A stretch of 64,000 bases of DNA from Sphingobium scionense (GTDB lineage Bacteria; Pseudomonadota; Alphaproteobacteria; Sphingomonadales; Sphingomonadaceae), in assembly GCF_014197035.1 (NCBI RefSeq), contig NZ_JACIEU010000008.1:1-64000 (forward strand). The letters are read 5' to 3'. The notes beneath the pieces are model-generated. The model saw nothing but the letters and a program-made list of their open reading frames with translations. It was not told the origin of the DNA and did no database searches. The translations under genes were made by a program, and so were the position numbers. Of the stretch, positions 9,389-17,525 are shown one piece after another; the stretch's first letter is position 1; every line of letters begins with the position of its first letter.

Positions 9389-10462
9389 ATGATCGGCCGC
9401 CTCACCCTGAGTGATTTCCGCAACCATGCGGACGCGCTGATCGTGCCCGACCAGCCGTTCGTCCTGCTGACCGGCGACAATGGCGCGGGCAAGACCAACA
9501 TATTGGAAGCCGTATCGATGCTGGCGCCTGGCCGAGGGCTGCGCGGCGCGGCGCTGCGGGCGATGGCGCGGCAAGATGGTGGCGGCAGCTTCGGCATTGC
9601 GGCGGAGGTGGATGGCGTGGTGCTGGGCACCGGCGTCAGCGCGGATGCGCCCGACCGGCGGCAGGTGCGGATCGGCGGTGTCGCCTCGTCCGCCAATGCG
9701 CTGGCCGATCATCTCGCGATCGTCTGGCTGACCCCGGCGATGGACCGCTTGTTCCTCGACAGCCCCGGCGGTCGTCGTCGCTTCCTTGATCGCCTCACCC
9801 TGGCGCTCCATCCCGGCCATGCCGCGCACAGCGCCCGCTATGAAGCGGCAATGCGGGCGCGCAACCGGCTGCTGACTGATCTGCGCCGAGCAGACCCGAC
9901 CTGGATCGGCGCGCTGGAGGCGCAGATGGACGAGCATGGCACGGCGCTCGCCGCCGCCCGCGCCGATCTGGTCGCGCGCCTCAACGCGCAACTGATCGAC
10001 CAGTCAGACGAGCCTTTCGCCCGGCCCCTCATCCGAATCGCGCGGGAGGATGGCGCCAGTGACGAGCCGCTCGGCCAGCGGCTGGCCCGCGCGCGGCGAC
10101 GCGATGCTGCGGCCGGCCGCACCCTGTCGGGGCCGCATCGTCATGATCTGGATGTTGTCCACATCGCCAAGAATCAGGCGGCGGCGCTCTGTTCGACCGG
10201 TGAGCAGAAGGCGCTGCTGCTCTCGATCCTGCTGGCGCATGCGGCTCTGGTGTCGGCCGATCGCGGCCAGCCGCCAGTGCTTCTGCTCGACGAAGTGGCG
10301 GCGCATCTCGACCCGTCGCGACGAGCTGCGCTGTTCGACCGATTGCGCGAAACCGGCGGCCAGGTCTGGATGACCGGCACGGAAGATAGTCTTTTCAACG
10401 AGTTGAATGGTGCAACCCGGCTCCATGTAACGGCCGGGCATGTTTTTCGTTCCGCAGCATGA
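9389..10462 (+). CDS. recF: DNA replication and repair protein RecF
   Basis: A 357-residue SMC-like ATPase of the RecF family, which loads RecA at gapped DNA together with RecO and RecR. Walker A is GDNGAGKTN (residues 29-37), the signature region is [19 protein letters not shown], and Walker B is [14 protein letters not shown]. The N-terminal [16 protein letters not shown] is the family's opening. Length matches the family. The start at 9389 follows the lipoprotein gene closely. It is not next to dnaA/dnaN here, an arrangement common in alphaproteobacteria. Confidence 0.95.
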   Translation: MIGRLTLSDFRNHADALIVPDQPFVLLTGDNGAGKTNILEAVSMLAPGRGLRGAALRAMARQDGGGSFGIAAEVDGVVLGTGVSADAPDRRQVRIGGVASSANALADHLAIVWLTPAMDRLFLDSPGGRRRFLDRLTLALHPGHAAHSARYEAAMRARNRLLTDLRRADPTWIGALEAQMDEHGTALAAARADLVARLNAQLIDQSDEPFARPLIRIAREDGASDEPLGQRLARARRRDAAAGRTLSGPHRHDLDVVHIAKNQAAALCSTGEQKALLLSILLAHAALVSADRGQPPVLLLDEVAAHLDPSRRAALFDRLRETGGQVWMTGTEDSLFNELNGATRLHVTAGHVFRSAA

Positions 10463-10569
10463 CGCATCGCAGCAACGACTCATCGCTCGGCGGTTTTCAA
10501 GACGAACGGGGTCTGCCCTAAGGAGGTCATCGGGGATTATACCTACCTACAAGTCGGGGGTCGCAAGGA

Positions 10570-11103
10570 ATGATCGGTGGTTTTCGCGCGCTGTTCGCAG
10601 CCGCCATGCTTGCGCTCGGTGCCTTCTCCGCCGTTCCTGCCACCGCCGGTGTCCTGCAATGCGCCCCCTTCGCCCGTGAAGTTTCGGGCATCGAGATTTT
10701 CGGCAATGCCAACACCTGGTGGAACCAGGCTGCCGGTCGCTACGACCGTGGCCATGAACCCCGCGTCGGCGCCGTCCTGTCCTTCGCGTCCAGCCGTTCG
10801 ATGCCGGTCGGCCATGTCGCCATGGTCAGCAAGATCGTCAATGATCGCGAAGTGCTGCTGACCCACGCCAACTGGTCCTATCGTGGCGGTGTCGAGCGCA
10901 ATGTCCGCGCCATCGACGTGTCGGCCAACAATGACTGGACCGACGTGCGCGTATGGTATGGCCCGATCGGTGATGTCGGCCTGCGCTCCAACCCGGCCAA
11001 CGGCTTCATCTATGCCGACAAGCCCAGCCTCGACCAGCCGGTCCAGATCGCCCTGGCCGACCGCGCCACCGCCGGCAGCGACAGCGCTCGGGGTGCTTTC
11101 TAA
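10570..11103 (+). CDS. Exported CHAP-domain (Cys/His amidase-like) protein
   Basis: A 177-residue secreted protein with a signal peptide ending VPATAG at about residue 27. The remainder is a CHAP domain: Cys31 in LQCAPFAREVSG, His82 in VGHVAMVSKI and Asn101 in LTHANWS fit the Cys-His-polar triad. CHAP enzymes usually cut peptidoglycan peptides, suggesting a role in wall remodelling. An AAGGA lies immediately before the ATG, too close for ideal spacing, so a start a few codons downstream is possible, but it would shorten the export signal. The IS5-type relic follows. Confidence 0.85.
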   Translation: MIGGFRALFAAAMLALGAFSAVPATAGVLQCAPFAREVSGIEIFGNANTWWNQAAGRYDRGHEPRVGAVLSFASSRSMPVGHVAMVSKIVNDREVLLTHANWSYRGGVERNVRAIDVSANNDWTDVRVWYGPIGDVGLRSNPANGFIYADKPSLDQPVQIALADRATAGSDSARGAF

Positions 11104-11129
11104 GCCATTAACCTCTTCCTTACGGATGA

Positions 11130-11640
11130 GGCTCTAGGTGTTTGATCCCACCTGCATGCGCGTCCACCAGAATGGTGCGACGGGCAAAAAGGGGGGGGCT
11201 GCGATCGTGGCATGGGACGTCCCCGAGGTGCCTCACCAGTAAACTCCACGCTCTTGTCGATGCTGAAGGACGCCCTGTCAGCCTGAGGCTGACCGGCGGG
11301 CAGGTTCATGATGCCTGTGAAGTCGAGGCCCTGATTGAGACCATTCCCAAGGGCGCAACCCTGCTGGGCGATAGAGGGATATGACAGCAACGCCATCCGC
11401 GAAGCTGCTGCGGCAAGGGACGTCTGGGCGAACATTCCCAATCGATCCAACCGCAAGCAGCGCTTCGCTTTCTCGCCATGGCTCTACAAACAACGAAATC
11501 TCGTCGAACGATTCTTCAATCGCGTCAAACAGTTCCGAGGTATCGCGACACGCTACGATAAAGACCCAGCCAACTTCCTCGCCGCCATCAAGCTCATCTG
11601 TGTTCGCATCTGGTGCAATAAGTAATGAGCCTACGCGCCA
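11130..11640 (+). pseudogene. Decayed IS5-family (IS427-like) transposase
   Basis: Family motifs appear in order but in shifting frames: DPTCMRVHQNGATGKKGG, then RGMGRPRGAS, then TSKLHALVDAEGRPVSLRLT, then GYDSNAIREAAAARDVWANI and RNLVERFFNRVKQFRGIATR ending at 11625. A homopolymer of eight G after five A (about 11187-11199) could once have been the family's programmed frameshift site. The later breaks, near 11230 and at 11372-11384 where one extra base separates GDRG from YDSN, cannot be programmed. The element is dead. The N-terminal third is missing. Confidence 0.8.
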
Positions 11641-11662
11641 GCCAAAGCGGTTGGATTTTACG

Positions 11663-11695
11663 AAAAAGGCCCGAAGCCATATGAAGCTCCGGGCC
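11663..11695 (-). terminator. Rho-independent terminator on the minus strand
   Basis: Read on the minus strand, a 10-bp stem (GGCCCGGAGC / GCTTCGGGCC, one G-U pair) with an 8-base loop is followed directly by five T. On the plus strand there is no T-tract. No annotated minus-strand gene ends here, so the terminator implies an unannotated transcript starting somewhere before about 11800. Confidence 0.6.
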
Positions 11696-11760
11696 AAGAA
11701 AAGGTTGCCCCAACGGGGCCTCCTTCGGGTCGCGCTGATTCCCTAGGGAATTTTCATCGG
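11663..11760 (-). ncRNA. Candidate small RNA upstream of the terminator
   Basis: The stretch contains two stacked hairpins on the minus strand: GCCCC-GTT-GGGGC (11707-11719) and then the terminator. A 14-base palindrome (ATTCCCTAGGGAAT, 11738-11751) precedes them. No gene of normal size occupies this strand. An 18-codon frame (11743-11799) with AGGAGGG before its ATG overlaps the upper part, so the transcript could instead be a leader or a tiny mRNA. No known RNA family is recognised. Confidence 0.3.
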
Positions 11761-11766
11761 CATGGC

Positions 11767-11782
11767 CGTGACGCAGATCACA
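11767..11782. promoter_or_regulatory. CRP-like binding box
   Basis: The 16-base sequence CGTGACGCAGATCACA matches the Crp consensus TGTGA-N6-TCACA at 9 of 10 defined positions. It lies 95 bases before the start of the Crp/Fnr-type regulator and on the other side faces the minus-strand terminator region. The neighbouring regulator has a TRETASR recognition helix like the SRETVGR of Crp, which contacts TGTGA, so autoregulation is plausible. Confidence 0.5.
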
Positions 11783-11876
11783 TATTTTCCGAGAATCATC
11801 CTGCCCTCCTGTTCATCCGGAACGCATAGGCTATGCCGGTAACGGAACGATCCATCGTCACCGAGGAGCGGAGGAT

Positions 11877-12530
11877 TTGCAGGTCGAGGAACAGGTCGAG
11901 GTGCTGGCGGCGGTTTTCCGATGCGATCGGAAGGCGGCGGACCTGCTGCGCCGCGTGCTGGTCCCGCAGCAGGTTGGTGCGAAGCAGATATTGGCCCGGC
12001 AAGGCGAGGCATCGCACCATTGCTGGCTGATCGTCGACGGTTGCGTGGCGGTGCAGACCTTTGGCATCGACGGCCAGCGCCAGCAATTGGCGCGCCACGG
12101 ACCAGGGGAGTTTTTTGGCGCCTATCCCGCGCCGACGACACACCGGGCGGAGATCGAGGTGCTGGTCGAGAGTCGCCTGTTGCGCGCGGAGGCGCAATCG
12201 CTGGCCGCGTTGGTGGCGGGCGATGCGCAGATCGGTGCGGGCATGGCGTGGCTGCTGGCGCGCCAGCTCGACCGGGCACTGGATCGAATGGCGACCCGCT
12301 CCACCTATAGTGCGGCCGGGCGGGTCTATAGCGAATTGCTCGCATTGGCGGATGGCCGCGACCATATCGTGCCCGCGCCGCAGGTCACCACCCTGGCGCT
12401 GAGCGCGAACACGACCCGCGAGACCGCGTCGCGCGCGATCGCCGTACTGATCCGGCGCGGCATCGTCAGTCGGGAAGATGGTCAGATGCAGATCCACGCG
12501 CCACGCATGCTGGCGGACATGGTGGTTTAG
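11877..12530 (+). CDS. Crp/Fnr-family transcriptional regulator
   Basis: A 217-residue regulator with an N-terminal cyclic-nucleotide-binding fold (PQQVGAKQILARQGEASHHC, then HGPGEFFGAYP) and a C-terminal winged helix with recognition helix NTTRETASRAIAVLIRRGIV. The TTG start at 11877 is chosen because GGAGCGGAGGA ends 2 bases before it and no better start is in frame. The cAMP-pocket residues typical of true Crp are not obvious, so the ligand is unknown. A Crp-type box lies 95 bases upstream. The convergent neighbour is the SLOG-TPR gene of the TIR cluster, 10 bases away; whether it controls that cluster is not shown. Confidence 0.88.
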   Translation: MQVEEQVEVLAAVFRCDRKAADLLRRVLVPQQVGAKQILARQGEASHHCWLIVDGCVAVQTFGIDGQRQQLARHGPGEFFGAYPAPTTHRAEIEVLVESRLLRAEAQSLAALVAGDAQIGAGMAWLLARQLDRALDRMATRSTYSAAGRVYSELLALADGRDHIVPAPQVTTLALSANTTRETASRAIAVLIRRGIVSREDGQMQIHAPRMLADMVV

Positions 12531-12540
12531 GTGCGCGCCG

Positions 12541-13992
12541 TTAGCCTGATGGTGGATAATAATGGCCGACCGGGCAATCGCCCTGGCGGGTCATCACTTC
12601 GCCGGCAATCTCGAACCGATAGCCGGGGCCTTGCAGCGCCATGGCGGCAGCCTGTGGCCAGGGCATGCAGATGCTGCCGGCCGGTGCGGCCGGCGCCAGG
12701 AGCAGCGCCAGGCATTCCTCGCCATCAAGCGGATCGTTCGGCATGACCGTTTGATATTCCAGTGCCAGCCCATGGTCCGGCCAGTCCCTCAGGATCAGGC
12801 TGGCCTGGAGCATGGCAGTCGCCACATCGTCGAAAGCCTGGAAATGCAGGCCATTGGCGCTTTCCCACATGGTTGGCGCGAGGCGTGTTGTCGATGCCAG
12901 GACAGCCTTGTTGGCGGCTATGGGCAGCGCATCGCCAGGGGGAGGGATCGATTGTTCGAGGATGATACTGTGTACGGGCAGTGTGCGTGATTGCCACAGC
13001 CGATAGGCAAAGGCAGGCAGATCTGAGGCGCGGCCGACATGCAGGGCAATGGCTTGGGTGGCGAAGGCTTCGGCCCGGCGCAGTGCCAGTCCCATGGCGA
13101 TCTCGCTGCCCTTGTCGATCGCCGCGTTGGACAGGGTGGGGATGGCGTCGGGCGCTTCCAGACTGTCAGCCATTTCGATCAGGCGGTCGAATCGGGTGAA
13201 CCAACGGTCGCCGAACTGCCCGACCGAGGTCTGGCGAAAGACGTCGAGGGTTGTCGGCAGGACGATATGTAACTGGATACCACGGGCGAGGGCGCATTCG
13301 GCGATCAGGATATCGGCGCCCGCCGCCAACGCTCCGAAGGCGGCGCCCGGCGCAATCTGGTCGAGCGCGGTTTCGATCTTCTCGCGCGCTTCCCGCTCAT
13401 TTTCCGGTAGGCCGATGATGCCGCTGAAATAGAGGCTGGGCGGCGGACGCAGGGGGTCCAGAATTGCCGTCGAGCGCCCTTGCCAGGTCAATATCTCGTG
13501 AAATTGCCGCAATGTCGCGGCATGATCTTCCCAGGCGTTCGGCGCGGCCGTCATCGCCTGCATCAAGGCGGTCTGGCTTGCAGCCTCGTTACCCAGCAGC
13601 AAATGGGCTTCGGCGGCTGTCGCCGCCAGCCAGTAGCGCGTTTCCTGCACATGATCACCGCTGTCGAGCAGCGCCAATACCTGGCGTGCGAGCTCGGCCG
13701 CGTCAGCCGGTTGGTCGTTCAGGAGGGCGAGGGTAGCGGCATTGATCAGCGGATAGGTCGCACGGCAGCCGCTAGCGGCCTGGAGATAGGCCTGTTGCGC
13801 CTCGTCCAGCAGCGCGCTTCGTTCCGCGCTTTCGCTGCGCAGGGCTTGATCCTTGAGCAGCCGGCCCTTGAGAGTCAGCGCATCGGCATCGCGTGACTGC
13901 AGCAGGCCGGCCGCGCCGAACATTGTCCAGGCGCGAACGGTGTCGCCACTGCGTGCGACCCTGCGGATCTGCGCAAGGATCGGAAGGATCAT
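12541..13992 (-). CDS. TPR protein with SLOG-like nucleotide-sensor region
   Basis: A 483-residue protein. Residues 1-180 are helical and TPR-like (TLKGRLLKDQA, LLDEAQQAYLQAASG, LAATAAEAHLLLGNEAASQT). Residues about 187-275 look like a SLOG/Rossmann module: LYFSGIIGLPENEREAREKI, then GAAFGALAAGADILIAECAL and IQLHIVLP, with a glycine-rich loop and the GAD-ILxAE motif. This layout resembles the TPR-S/TRAFs-binding proteins predicted to sense nucleotides in conflict systems. It is cytoplasmic, with no signal peptide. It is the last gene of the TIR cluster, 24 bases after the 160-residue gene. The natural reading is that it binds a nucleotide made or consumed by the TIR enzyme; that is inference. 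Its C-terminal 200 residues have no recognised domain. Confidence 0.72.
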   Translation of the reverse strand: MILPILAQIRRVARSGDTVRAWTMFGAAGLLQSRDADALTLKGRLLKDQALRSESAERSALLDEAQQAYLQAASGCRATYPLINAATLALLNDQPADAAELARQVLALLDSGDHVQETRYWLAATAAEAHLLLGNEAASQTALMQAMTAAPNAWEDHAATLRQFHEILTWQGRSTAILDPLRPPPSLYFSGIIGLPENEREAREKIETALDQIAPGAAFGALAAGADILIAECALARGIQLHIVLPTTLDVFRQTSVGQFGDRWFTRFDRLIEMADSLEAPDAIPTLSNAAIDKGSEIAMGLALRRAEAFATQAIALHVGRASDLPAFAYRLWQSRTLPVHSIILEQSIPPPGDALPIAANKAVLASTTRLAPTMWESANGLHFQAFDDVATAMLQASLILRDWPDHGLALEYQTVMPNDPLDGEECLALLLAPAAPAGSICMPWPQAAAMALQGPGYRFEIAGEVMTRQGDCPVGHYYPPSG

Positions 13993-14016
13993 GTTGCCAC
14001 CACCCCGTTGCTGCGC

Positions 14017-14499
14017 TCAGTCTTCCTTGGGCGGCGGATTCTTGATGTCGGGGTCGATCGACAGCGGGATCCATTTGGGTTCCGTGGCACTGGGATCTTG
14101 CAGCAGGTCGATATTGATGTTGAAGCCGTGCCGCGTGCCATATTTGCCGCCCTGGTTGTAGCGTGCCTGGAACCGGACGGTCTTGTAGCGGTCCTGATTG
14201 GCGTGATAATCATCATAGATCAAGCCGCCGTAAAAGGAAGACAGTGGCTCTTCGGTCGTGATGGCGTCGTAATTTTTCGAGAAGAACAACTGATCGCCGA
14301 TCAGGTTGATTTCCACGATCGAATTCTCGGTGATGGCGATATAGTCATGATCGGTCACGCCGGGCTGTTCGTAACGCAGCGAGACCCAGCCCTCCTCACC
14401 CTTCAGCGTAACATTGAACTGCAGCGGCGCGACGCCATCCTCCAGTTCGATCTCGGTCAATGGCGCCAGGCCATATTGGGTATAATTCAGCGTCGACAT
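14017..14499 (-). CDS. Unknown 160-aa protein between TIR and SLOG-TPR genes
   Basis: No family is recognised. The protein is acidic, rich in Tyr, Asn and Asp, and alternates in a way that suggests beta strands (APLQFNVTLKGEEGWVSLRY, KTVRFQARYNQGGKYGTRHG, FNINIDLL). It has no signal peptide or membrane helix and ends in a proline-rich tail. Its ATG lies one base after the TIR gene's stop, with AAGGGAAG inside the TIR 3' end as ribosome site, so the two are almost certainly co-translated. The invariant placement between an enzyme-like and a sensor-like protein suggests a structural or regulatory partner. Confidence 0.7.
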   Translation of the reverse strand: MSTLNYTQYGLAPLTEIELEDGVAPLQFNVTLKGEEGWVSLRYEQPGVTDHDYIAITENSIVEINLIGDQLFFSKNYDAITTEEPLSSFYGGLIYDDYHANQDRYKTVRFQARYNQGGKYGTRHGFNINIDLLQDPSATEPKWIPLSIDPDIKNPPPKED

Positions 14500-14500
14500 T

Positions 14501-16096
14501 TTATTTGCTTCCCTTCGTCAATGGTTTGGCCAGCTTGTTCTGCCAGACCCGCCAGTCCTTGTTTGCCGGATCGCGCATCACCAGGTCAGCGACGTCGGCA
14601 CGGGCCTCGGATCGCAGCGCCCTGGCGCGATCCGTTTCGCCCAGATCATAGAGCAGGTTCGACATGGAATAGCGCGCCAGCATCCCGTCCTGCAGATAGC
14701 CGGCATTTTTGGGATCGCGTTGCAGCAACGACCGCAGGATCGCGTCCTGCTTCTCGCGCTGCGCCAGTGCCGCACGGTCGGCTCCCTGCAGGCGCAGCGC
14801 GTCCGCCATCCAGGCATGGCGATTGGCAAGGTCCGCGGCGATCGCCGGATCGTCGGGGGCCAGACGCTGGACCCGCATCATGGTGTCGAGCGCGCCCTTG
14901 CAGCTTTGGAGCGTGTTGTCAGGGCTCTTCTTTGCAAGAGCGATGGTGCAGATATTGCCCTGCGCATAGGCCAGTTCACGCCAGTAAGCGCCGTTCGCCG
15001 GGCGCAACTGCACCAGCCTTTCGGCAAGCGTCCGATAAGATTGGAAACGCGTAAGGGCGGCATCATTCCGGTCGCGTATAAAATCGACATAGCCGAGCCA
15101 GAATTCGCTCTGGGCATGGGCGAACAGGCGTTGAGGATCGTTCGGCGCGGCGGCCAGCAGAGTAGCAGTGACGCGATAGGCCTCGCGGAACTGGGCGATG
15201 GCTTCGGACGTGTCACCGCGCTTGAAATCATCCTCGCCCATGGCCTGCAGGATGCGAGCGCGCCGCTCAAGCGAGTCGCTCGGCAATGTTTCCAGGTCGG
15301 GTTGGTCGGCATAATAAGCGAGCGCACGCTTGTTCGCCGTCTGCAGCACGTCGAGCCGGCCAACGCCCTCCAGCTTTTCGCGCAGATCGGTCAGCATGAA
15401 TTCGATCAGTCCCTCTGCCTGCTGGCGTTGGCTTTCTGCCTCGCTCCTTGCCCGCGCGACAAAGACCAGCATCGCCGCCATCAATAGGACAAGAAAAAGC
15501 GCAACAAATGTGACGGCTATCACACGGCGCAACTGACGCTGGGCGTCGCGCTGGATGATCTGGTCGAGCGGTACGCCGGTCAGGCCGGCGACGATCTTAA
15601 ACCGCGCCAGTTTTGGTCCGTCGCTGTCGGCGCGAAAATCGGCGGCGATCGGTTCATGCTCGATGCCATCGGCGTCGCGCGCGATCAGTGCGGCGGGAAA
15701 GCTGTCGGCCGGATCGCCCGCGACCAACGCGGCGATGATCGGCCGGTCGGGATGGAGTTCGCGGAACAGCGCGATTTCCGCATTGACCCAGCGCGAGGCC
15801 TTTGCCGCCGGCGAGCATAGCACCAGCAAGGCTTCCGACTGGGACAGGGCCAGGCGCACTTGTTCGTCGAGACTGGAGGCGGCCGGCAATTCGGCCCGAT
15901 CGCGAAAGATCGGGGTCAGCCGGCGCGGGACCGCGGTCCGGCCGGCCTGTGTGCCGACCAGGCGTTTGGGCATCCGATAGGTTTCCAGCCAATGATGCAG
16001 TTTCCCTGCCGCGCGCTCGTCGGCATGGCTGTAGCTTAGAAAAGCACGATATTGGCGCGCGCCTACCGTGGCGGGCGCCTCCTTGACCTTGTTCAT
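14501..16096 (-). CDS. Membrane-anchored TIR-TPR protein
   Basis: A 531-residue protein. Residues 14-140 are a TIR domain: QYRAFLSYSHADERAAGKLH, IFRDRAELPAASSLDEQV, EALLVLCSPAAKASRWVNAE. Glu107 in SRWVNAEI sits where catalytic TIR domains have the NAD-cleaving Glu. A membrane helix follows (about residues 191-214, VIAVTFVALFLVLLMAAML), then a coiled region and TPR-like repeats to the end (for example EAIAQFREAYRVTATLLAAA). TIR domains of this type cleave NAD to signalling nucleotides or act as scaffolds; which applies here is unknown. It is the first gene of a three-gene unit with only one base to the next gene. Confidence 0.82.
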   Translation of the reverse strand: MNKVKEAPATVGARQYRAFLSYSHADERAAGKLHHWLETYRMPKRLVGTQAGRTAVPRRLTPIFRDRAELPAASSLDEQVRLALSQSEALLVLCSPAAKASRWVNAEIALFRELHPDRPIIAALVAGDPADSFPAALIARDADGIEHEPIAADFRADSDGPKLARFKIVAGLTGVPLDQIIQRDAQRQLRRVIAVTFVALFLVLLMAAMLVFVARARSEAESQRQQAEGLIEFMLTDLREKLEGVGRLDVLQTANKRALAYYADQPDLETLPSDSLERRARILQAMGEDDFKRGDTSEAIAQFREAYRVTATLLAAAPNDPQRLFAHAQSEFWLGYVDFIRDRNDAALTRFQSYRTLAERLVQLRPANGAYWRELAYAQGNICTIALAKKSPDNTLQSCKGALDTMMRVQRLAPDDPAIAADLANRHAWMADALRLQGADRAALAQREKQDAILRSLLQRDPKNAGYLQDGMLARYSMSNLLYDLGETDRARALRSEARADVADLVMRDPANKDWRVWQNKLAKPLTKGSK

Positions 16097-16289
16097 GCGT
16101 GACCCGCACTCACTTCATTGTCCCCACCTGCTACTGTCGGCGTCGGTTCGGCACGCGATATATGGTCGCGATTTTACCGAGCCTGGGCTGTGCCCTCGAT
16201 GGGTGTGCCAGAAAAACATGATTCATCAAAGGGAAGGGGAGGGTTAACGCTGTCTATGCCTTGATCCTGCAAGCCTTGATGCGAGAAGC

Positions 16290-17333
16290 TCAGGAGGATT
16301 CGGAAGTTGGCGCTTCGGTCGACTGGGCAATGATCAAACGCAACGGCGGCGGCGTCGCGTTGGGGAGTGACTTGCCTTCGACAAGATCGATCAGTTGATG
16401 GGTTGCGATCTCGGCCATCTCGCCAAATGGTCGCGCCACGGTGGTCAGGGCTGGGGTCAGCAATTCGGCAACCAGACTGCCGTCAAATCCGACGACAGAA
16501 AGCGGCCGTGGCACGGAAATGCGGCGTTCTGATGCAACCTTCAGCACGCCCGCTGCCATGATGTCGTTGGCGGCGAAAATGGCAGTGGGCAGCGGCGAAA
16601 GGGACAGAAGCTGTTCGGCGGCTGCGACGCCAGAGGCCAGGCTGTAATCACCCTCGATTTCGTGCAGCAAGGCAACCTCGTTCCGGTCGAGCGCTTCGAT
16701 GAAGCCACGACGTCGTTCGATGGCGGATATCATGGTTTGAGGACCAGTGACCATCGCGATCCGCTGGTGACCGAGTGCAACCAGATAATCCGCAACCGCG
16801 CCGGCTGCATCGCCTTCGCGAGACAATATGACGCTGCCATAACCAGCGATTGGCACGGCTGACAGCGCCACGGTGGCAACCTGTTCGGCTTGCAAGGCTT
16901 GGGGCAAGCCGATGATGCCGGACACGGGCGGCAGCACGATCAGGCCATCGATGCGAGACCTGCGCACAAAGGCAAGTACGTCCTCTATCGCGCCTTCTTC
17001 TTCCAGCGGCGTGGAATGGCAAATGACCTCATAGCCGCGCCGTGTCGCTTCTCGTCCGACGCCACGCTGCACAGTGTCGAGGACCAGGGCGTTGCGATCA
17101 TTATGCACGATGCCGATCAGGAAGGAGCGGCCCTTTGCCAATGCCCGCGCGCGCAGGCTGGGCCTGAAATTCAGGGCGGAAATGGCCTGTTCGATGCGCG
17201 CGCGCGTATCGTCGCTGACGCGTGGCGAATTGTTGAGAACGCGCGAAACCGTCCGAATCGAAACGCCGGCGCGATCCGCAACGTCCGAAATGGTCGGCTC
17301 ATGTCCGTTGTTGAACGACGCATTGCTATTCAT
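16290..17333 (-). CDS. LacI-family transcriptional regulator
   Basis: A 347-residue repressor with the LacI helix-turn-helix at residues 13-40 (PTISDVADRAGVSIRTVSRV) and hinge NFRPSLRARALAKG, then a periplasmic-binding-type sugar domain (FLIGIVHNDRNALVLDTVQR; LPTAIFAANDIMAAGVLKVA; LSVVGFDGSLVAELLTPALT). It is divergent from the TonB receptor gene. A palindromic site with TAGCGCTA core lies between them, and another lies before the GH43 gene 9 kb away. It most likely represses this polysaccharide locus until a sugar such as a xylo-oligosaccharide binds; the inducer is inferred from the enzymes. Confidence 0.93.
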   Translation of the reverse strand: MNSNASFNNGHEPTISDVADRAGVSIRTVSRVLNNSPRVSDDTRARIEQAISALNFRPSLRARALAKGRSFLIGIVHNDRNALVLDTVQRGVGREATRRGYEVICHSTPLEEEGAIEDVLAFVRRSRIDGLIVLPPVSGIIGLPQALQAEQVATVALSAVPIAGYGSVILSREGDAAGAVADYLVALGHQRIAMVTGPQTMISAIERRRGFIEALDRNEVALLHEIEGDYSLASGVAAAEQLLSLSPLPTAIFAANDIMAAGVLKVASERRISVPRPLSVVGFDGSLVAELLTPALTTVARPFGEMAEIATHQLIDLVEGKSLPNATPPPLRLIIAQSTEAPTSESS

Positions 17334-17436
17334 GGTCGGACGCTATGCTGCCTGACCGCTTCTGTCACGCGCTACCATCATGCCGATCTATTTGACTTGA
17401 CGGGTGAGATTGAGAGGCATAATCCACGGCCATGAA

Positions 17437-17450
17437 TGATAGCGCTAACT
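17437..17450. promoter_or_regulatory. Putative LacI-family operator, TonB receptor promoter
   Basis: TGATAGCGCTAACT contains the perfect palindrome TAGCGCTA. Its first 11 bases recur, in reverse orientation, before the GH43 gene at 26710-26722. It lies between the divergent LacI gene and the TonB receptor gene, 76 bases before the receptor start. Even-centred CG palindromes of this kind are typical of LacI/GalR operators. Confidence 0.65.
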
Positions 17451-17525
17451 AAGGCGCATCAAGCAATTTGCGACGGAGCAGTTCAAGGCTCCAATTGGCC
17501 ATTGCAAGAAGAAGGGGAGGATCGA

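Noticed and set aside
10501..10569. AAGGAGG at about 10520 before the CHAP gene, possible missed small gene
   Set aside because: No start codon at a suitable distance leads to a frame of useful length.
11743..11799. 18-codon minus-strand frame with AGGAGGG before ATG
   Set aside because: Too short to support as a gene, and it contains the CRP-like box. Kept only as an alternative reading of the candidate RNA region.
14501..16096. Assignment of the TIR cluster to Thoeris
   Set aside because: Thoeris pairs a soluble TIR (ThsB) with a Sir2-SLOG or TM-SLOG effector (ThsA). Here the TIR protein is membrane-bound with TPRs, the SLOG-like protein has no Sir2 or membrane part, and a third gene is present.
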